This document shows, in pieces, positions 61,042-64,000 of a stretch of 64,000 nucleotides of DNA. The position numbers were made by a program, and so were the translations under genes. Position 1 is the stretch's first letter. Every line of letters starts with the position of its first letter. Under the pieces are notes generated by a model. It was not told the DNA's origin and ran no database searches. It saw only the letters and a program-made list of their open reading frames with translations. Source of the stretch: Halomarina oriensis (lineage in GTDB: Archaea > Halobacteriota > Halobacteria > Halobacteriales > Haloarculaceae); assembly GCF_009791395.1 (NCBI RefSeq), contig NZ_WSZK01000001.1, forward strand, positions 1 through 64,000, given 5' to 3'.

Positions 61042-61194
61042 CGACGGTCCCCTGGGGCGTTGGTTGGCTGCCGGTCGGCTACCCTGTCGGATGCCCGGTG
61101 AGCGCACGCCCTGTCGTGCCCGACGATAGACGAGGGGACGCGTCGACGCTGAGTCGGTGACTGGGCGGTCGGTCAGGTCACGGTGGGCGTGCGG

Positions 61195-61386
61195 TCACGC
61201 TCGGTCACTGAGCCACTTCGCCAGTCCGATAGCCGTCGACGCGCCGACGGCCCCGACGACGACGCCACGCCGCCACGCACGGGCGGCGGCCCGGTTCCGA
61301 GCGTCGATGGCGCTCTCCGTGTCGACGAACCGACTCTGTGGCCCGCCGTCTTCGTCGAGGAGTTCGATCGTGACTTTCTCTGTCAT
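61195..61386 (-). CDS. Small membrane-anchored protein, 63 residues
   Basis: MTEKVTIELLDEDGGPQSRF, a charged helix, then a hydrophobic segment RGVVVGAVGASTAIGLAKWL near the C-terminus. It reads as a cytosolic head with one weak span. A TATA-like TATATCAGTATAG lies about 40 bases before the ATG. Unknown function. Confidence 0.55.
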   Translation of the reverse strand: MTEKVTIELLDEDGGPQSRFVDTESAIDARNRAAARAWRRGVVVGAVGASTAIGLAKWLSDRA

Positions 61387-61631
61387 GGTTAGGCGGTGGA
61401 CGCTGTCCGTGTACGTCTACCGACTATACTGATATACGTGTCGTCGGCCGTCCGGCGCCGTTCACCGCGACCAGCAGGTACGAGAACGCGCCAGGCGAGT
61501 CCACGACGGCAGTCGTGGGTGTCGTCACGGGTGTGACGCTCGGGAACTCGTCGGTGGCGTGGGTCACGCCGATGGCTCCTCTCGCACCCGAACGACGGGT
61601 GTCGAGGTGCGCGGGGTGGTCGCTCCCCGGT

Positions 61632-61802
61632 TCAGTTGGCGATGAACCGTGCGATCCAGACGATCGGGAGCACCGGGATGGCCAGGCCGGTGACGACGAG
61701 TGCGATGGCGATGATTATCTTCTCGGTACGACTCGACTCGTGCCAGATCGAGTGCCACATGTCGTCGATGGACTGTGCCGTTCGCTGAATCAAGCCTGCC
61801 AT
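61632..61802 (-). CDS. Small single-span membrane protein, 56 residues
   Basis: From the ATG at 61802: MAGLIQRTAQSIDDMWHSIW, then a span IIIAIALVVTGLAIPVLPIV and WIARFIAN. The amphipathic start followed by a strong span is a clear small-membrane-protein pattern. The frame is open to 61874 with no support. Family not recognised. Confidence 0.6.
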   Translation of the reverse strand: MAGLIQRTAQSIDDMWHSIWHESSRTEKIIIAIALVVTGLAIPVLPIVWIARFIAN

Positions 61803-61821
61803 GGTCGGTGACGAGGGCGTA

Positions 61822-61860
61822 GAGACAGGTAATCGCAGTGCCTGCACTGCCTGTCGTCTC
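61822..61860. promoter_or_regulatory. Nested inverted repeats upstream of the 56-residue gene
   Basis: GCAGTGC-CT-GCACTGC (61835-61850) is flanked by GAGAC (61822-61826) and GTCTC (61856-61860). The inner repeat has perfect 7-base arms and sits 33-48 bases upstream of the ATG at 61802, where a regulator or the basal factors would bind. Confidence 0.35.
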
Positions 61861-62068
61861 TCGCCGACGGACAAACCAACTCTTTACGGGCCGACCGAGT
61901 CACGTATCGATGTATGAGCGAGCGGAGAGCGACTGACGGCGCAGATGGACATCGCTCCATCCGACGGCCCGTGACACCCCCGTGGCGGCATCCCCGCCGT
62001 GGGTGGCCGGCAGTCGATGCCCGACCGAGCGTCGTCGGTGGTGTCGCGGCCGGCCTCCCGACCCCGTC

Positions 62069-63094
62069 GTGAACCGAATCGCGGCGGCGTCCCGGTTCCT
62101 GCCCGGAATCTGCGTCCTCGTCGTGATGGGCGTGCTCGCCAGGGGTGTCACCGCGCTCGTTCCGCTCGGTAGCGAACTCATCGTCGCCGTCGTGCTCGGG
62201 ATGGTCGTCGGGAACACCGTCGGCGTCCCGTCGTGGGCCGCCCCCGGCGTCGAGACGAACACACGCTGGCTGGAGGCGGGTATCGTCCTCATGGGGGCGT
62301 CGGTCGCAGTCGACCAGGTAATCGCGGCCGGGCCGACCGTCGTCGTCCTCATCGTCGCCGCCGTCACGACGACGGTCCTCACGGTGGAACTCGTCGCACG
62401 AGTCTTCGTTCGCATCCCGGAGAAGGTCGGGTCGTTGCTCGCCGCGGGGTCCGGCATCTGCGGGGTCTCGGCGGTCGCTGCCGTCGCGGCGGGCATCCGT
62501 CCGACCGACCAGCAGGTCGCGTACGCGGCCGCGACGATTCTGCTGTTCGACGCGGTGACGCTGCTCGTCTACCCCGCCGTCGGGGCCGCGCTCGGCCTCT
62601 CTGACGTCGTCTTCGGCGTCTGGGCGGGGACGACGATGTTCAGCACGGGCCCCGTCACCGCCGCGGGGTTCGCCTACTCGGGGGCCGCCGGCCAGTGGGC
62701 CGTGCTGGTGAAACTGGCGCGGAACGCGCTCATCGGGGTCGTCGCCGTCGGCTACGCGCTGTTCTACAGTCGGCGCGAGTCGGGCGACACCGCGACGCTG
62801 CCGGACGGTGTGACGGCACAGAGCCTTCGGTTCTTCTGGTCGAACTTCCCGACGTTCGTCGTCGGGTTCGTCGTCGTGACGGCGCTGTCGAGTGCCGGAG
62901 CGTTCTCGGCGGCGCAGTTGGCGGCGCTCGACGACGCCTCGAACTGGCTGTTCCTGTTCGCGTTCGTCGGACTCGGTCTGACCGTCGAACTCGCCGAACT
63001 CCGTGAGACGGGCTTTCGACCGGTCCTCGTGGTACTGCTCGGCCTGCTCACGGTCAGTAGCGTGATGCTCGCCGTCCTCTCGGTCGTCTTCTGA
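62069..63094 (+). CDS. YeiH/UPF0324-family membrane transporter (putative sulfate exporter family)
   Basis: 341 residues from a GTG at 62069 (MNRIAAASRFLPGICVLVVM); upstream codons to 61982 are Arg/Trp/Pro-rich and unlikely. About 10-11 spans. Family blocks are ELIVAVVLGMVVGNTVGVP, GSLLAAGSGICGVSAVAAVA, RPTDQQVAYAAATILLFD, VWAGTTMFSTGPVTAAGFAY and VKLARNALIGVV. Members are called putative sulfate exporters, but the true substrate is uncertain. No LysR-type partner is nearby. Confidence 0.85.
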   Translation: MNRIAAASRFLPGICVLVVMGVLARGVTALVPLGSELIVAVVLGMVVGNTVGVPSWAAPGVETNTRWLEAGIVLMGASVAVDQVIAAGPTVVVLIVAAVTTTVLTVELVARVFVRIPEKVGSLLAAGSGICGVSAVAAVAAGIRPTDQQVAYAAATILLFDAVTLLVYPAVGAALGLSDVVFGVWAGTTMFSTGPVTAAGFAYSGAAGQWAVLVKLARNALIGVVAVGYALFYSRRESGDTATLPDGVTAQSLRFFWSNFPTFVVGFVVVTALSSAGAFSAAQLAALDDASNWLFLFAFVGLGLTVELAELRETGFRPVLVVLLGLLTVSSVMLAVLSVVF

Positions 63095-63334
63095 CCGGTC
63101 GCCCGTCGGAACTCGCTGGCGACCGACTCCGCCGATTCCCCCTTCGTCGACCACATCCGGAGTGAAGTCCCGGACGAGGGGTCTCCGGACGACAGTTCCG
63201 GGCCGTGACCGGCCCGGCCGGCCCGGTCGCGCTGACGGGTTGCTCCGCGACGTCGTCACTGTCCGCACGCGTGCCGACTCGCCGCCGAGAACACCGCGGT
63301 TCTATCGGCCCGCCCGTGGACGGGTCGTCCTCGC

Positions 63335-64000
63335 TCAGACGTCCGTGTCCTCGCCGACGACCTCGTCGGTCTCGCTCTCGGTGAACGGGACGAACGCGCC
63401 CGCGCCGTCGACCGGCCGGGCCGCGGCGGGACCGAACTCGTAGCTCCCGGTCGCCTCCGCGCCCGAGGGCGCTTCGAGGAAGTAGGTCAGCGAGTCGCCG
63501 CTGGTCGCGCTGGCGTCGAACTCGACGTATCTCGCACCGTCGTCGGTGTAGACCGTCGCGCTATCGCCACCGACGAGGGTCCAGTCGAACGGAATCCGGT
63601 CGCGGACGGTCGCCTCTTTCGTCGCCTCGCTGACGCCGATGGTGACCTGGTTGGTCTGGCCGCCGGTGAAGACGCTCCCGTCGTCGCTGCGGCTGCCCGA
63701 GACCGAGAACAGCGGGTCGGTCACCTCGCCGTCGACGGCGAGTTCGGCGTCCTTGAACTTCGGCTTCCCGTTCGATAAGGCCATCTCGATGGCGTCGTCG
63801 GCGTCGGCGAACCCGGAACCGACGTTCCAGGTGTTGTGTCCTTCTCGGGCGTCGTGGGCCGTCGCCTCGACGATCTTGATGACGTCGATGGGGTCGGGGA
63901 ACTCGCCTTCTTCCTGTCTGATGGCGTCGTAGACGAGCGCACAGATGCCGGTGAGGACGGGACCGGACATCGACGTCCCCGAGAGCCGACCGTAGTAGAT
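63335..64000 (-). CDS. Subtilisin-like serine protease (S8), C-terminal part
   Basis: 222 codons are visible; the gene enters from the right edge. The catalytic Ser lies in GRLSGTSMSGPVLTGICALV, close to the window end. After the protease core (helix PDPIDVIKIVEATAHDAREG, NVGSGFADADDAIEMAL), a beta-rich C-terminal domain of about 130 residues follows (DAELAVDGEVTDPLFSVSGS, GGQTNQVTIGVSEATKEATV, YFLEAPSGAEATGSYEFGPA). The catalytic Asp and His lie outside the window. Probably a secreted halolysin-like enzyme. It ends ETDEVVGEDTDV. Confidence 0.88.
   Translation of the reverse strand: MYYGRLSGTSMSGPVLTGICALVYDAIRQEEGEFPDPIDVIKIVEATAHDAREGHNTWNVGSGFADADDAIEMALSNGKPKFKDAELAVDGEVTDPLFSVSGSRSDDGSVFTGGQTNQVTIGVSEATKEATVRDRIPFDWTLVGGDSATVYTDDGARYVEFDASATSGDSLTYFLEAPSGAEATGSYEFGPAAARPVDGAGAFVPFTESETDEVVGEDTDV

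Noticed and set aside
61985-62068. Upstream extension of the YeiH-family protein
   Set aside because: The added residues are Arg/Trp/Pro/Cys-rich and do not fit a haloarchaeal membrane protein start; the GTG at 62069 directly before the first span is better.
63095-63208. In-frame continuation of the YeiH gene past its TGA
   Set aside because: About 37 acidic codons follow in frame, which could look like read-through, but the transporter is already full length at the TGA and third positions are mixed.
1-64000. tRNA, rRNA, CRISPR or transposase genes
   Set aside because: Intergenic regions were read for tRNA T-loops, regularly spaced repeats and transposase motifs; none was convincing. A covariance-model tRNA search would settle it.

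Overview
The window is chromosomal DNA from a halophilic archaeon (class Halobacteria). The support is very high GC with G/C-ending codons, acidic (Asp/Glu-rich) proteins, many genes with an AT-rich TATA-like box about 25-30 bases before the start codon (leaderless transcripts), twin-arginine secretion signals, a PGF-CTERM surface protein, HTH_10 (Bat-type) regulators, preQ0/archaeosine genes and a SAMP-type ubiquitin-like pathway. I cannot name the genus. No rRNA, tRNA, CRISPR array or intact insertion sequence was seen.

Layout. 0-5 kb: start of a formaldehyde-dehydrogenase-like gene, a divergent dppC/dppB permease pair, a small membrane protein and an acyl-CoA synthetase. 5-15 kb: a surface-glycan island. 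On the plus strand are wecB, a glycosyltransferase, a flippase, an alkaline-phosphatase-superfamily enzyme and a second glycosyltransferase. On the minus strand, facing it, are a glycosyltransferase, a phosphodiesterase-like enzyme and a divergent polysaccharide deacetylase. 15-18.5 kb: a thioredoxin and a large Tat-secreted GH15 glucoamylase/glucodextranase. 18.5-24.3 kb: mutS, a monooxygenase-like gene, a NUDIX gene and mutL. 24.4-34 kb: a KDG-kinase-like gene with a tiny leader ORF, a PGF-CTERM protein, an MFS transporter, a 52-residue zinc-finger protein, a dehydrogenase, a peroxiredoxin, a rhodanese/metallo-beta-lactamase fusion, a ferritin-like protein and two regulators. 34-36.4 kb: a gene-poor patch with a broken YkvA/DUF1232 gene. 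36.4-45.8 kb: a cobalamin-binding protein, a JAMM desampylase next to the E1-like ubaA, several small genes, an MFS transporter, a second MutS-family ATPase and the preQ0 operon queD-queE-queC. 46-51.4 kb: a complete livKHMGF importer operon flanked by two gene fragments, a truncated methyltransferase and the last 70 codons of a proline dehydrogenase. 51.7-56.9 kb: an HTH_10 regulator, hflX, a ComB-like phosphatase, a bacterial-type rtcB and a hypothetical gene. 56.9-58.3 kb: almost gene-free. 58.3-60.5 kb: two tandem type IV pilins with near-identical 5' parts and divergent 3' parts, then a convergent gene for a five-repeat HNH nuclease. 60.5-64 kb: three tiny proteins, a YeiH-family transporter and the C-terminal part of a subtilase.

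Working together: the 5-15 kb island probably makes, exports and decorates a cell-surface polysaccharide or glycoprotein glycan. The queDEC genes supply preQ0 for archaeosine in tRNA. UbaA and the desampylase attach and remove SAMPs. The Liv proteins import amino acids or a similar small solute. The least explained parts are the tandem pilins with their HNH-repeat neighbour, the phosphatase-superfamily/deacetylase set in the glycan island, and the scars (YkvA pseudogene, methyltransferase and ProDH stubs) that mark past rearrangement.
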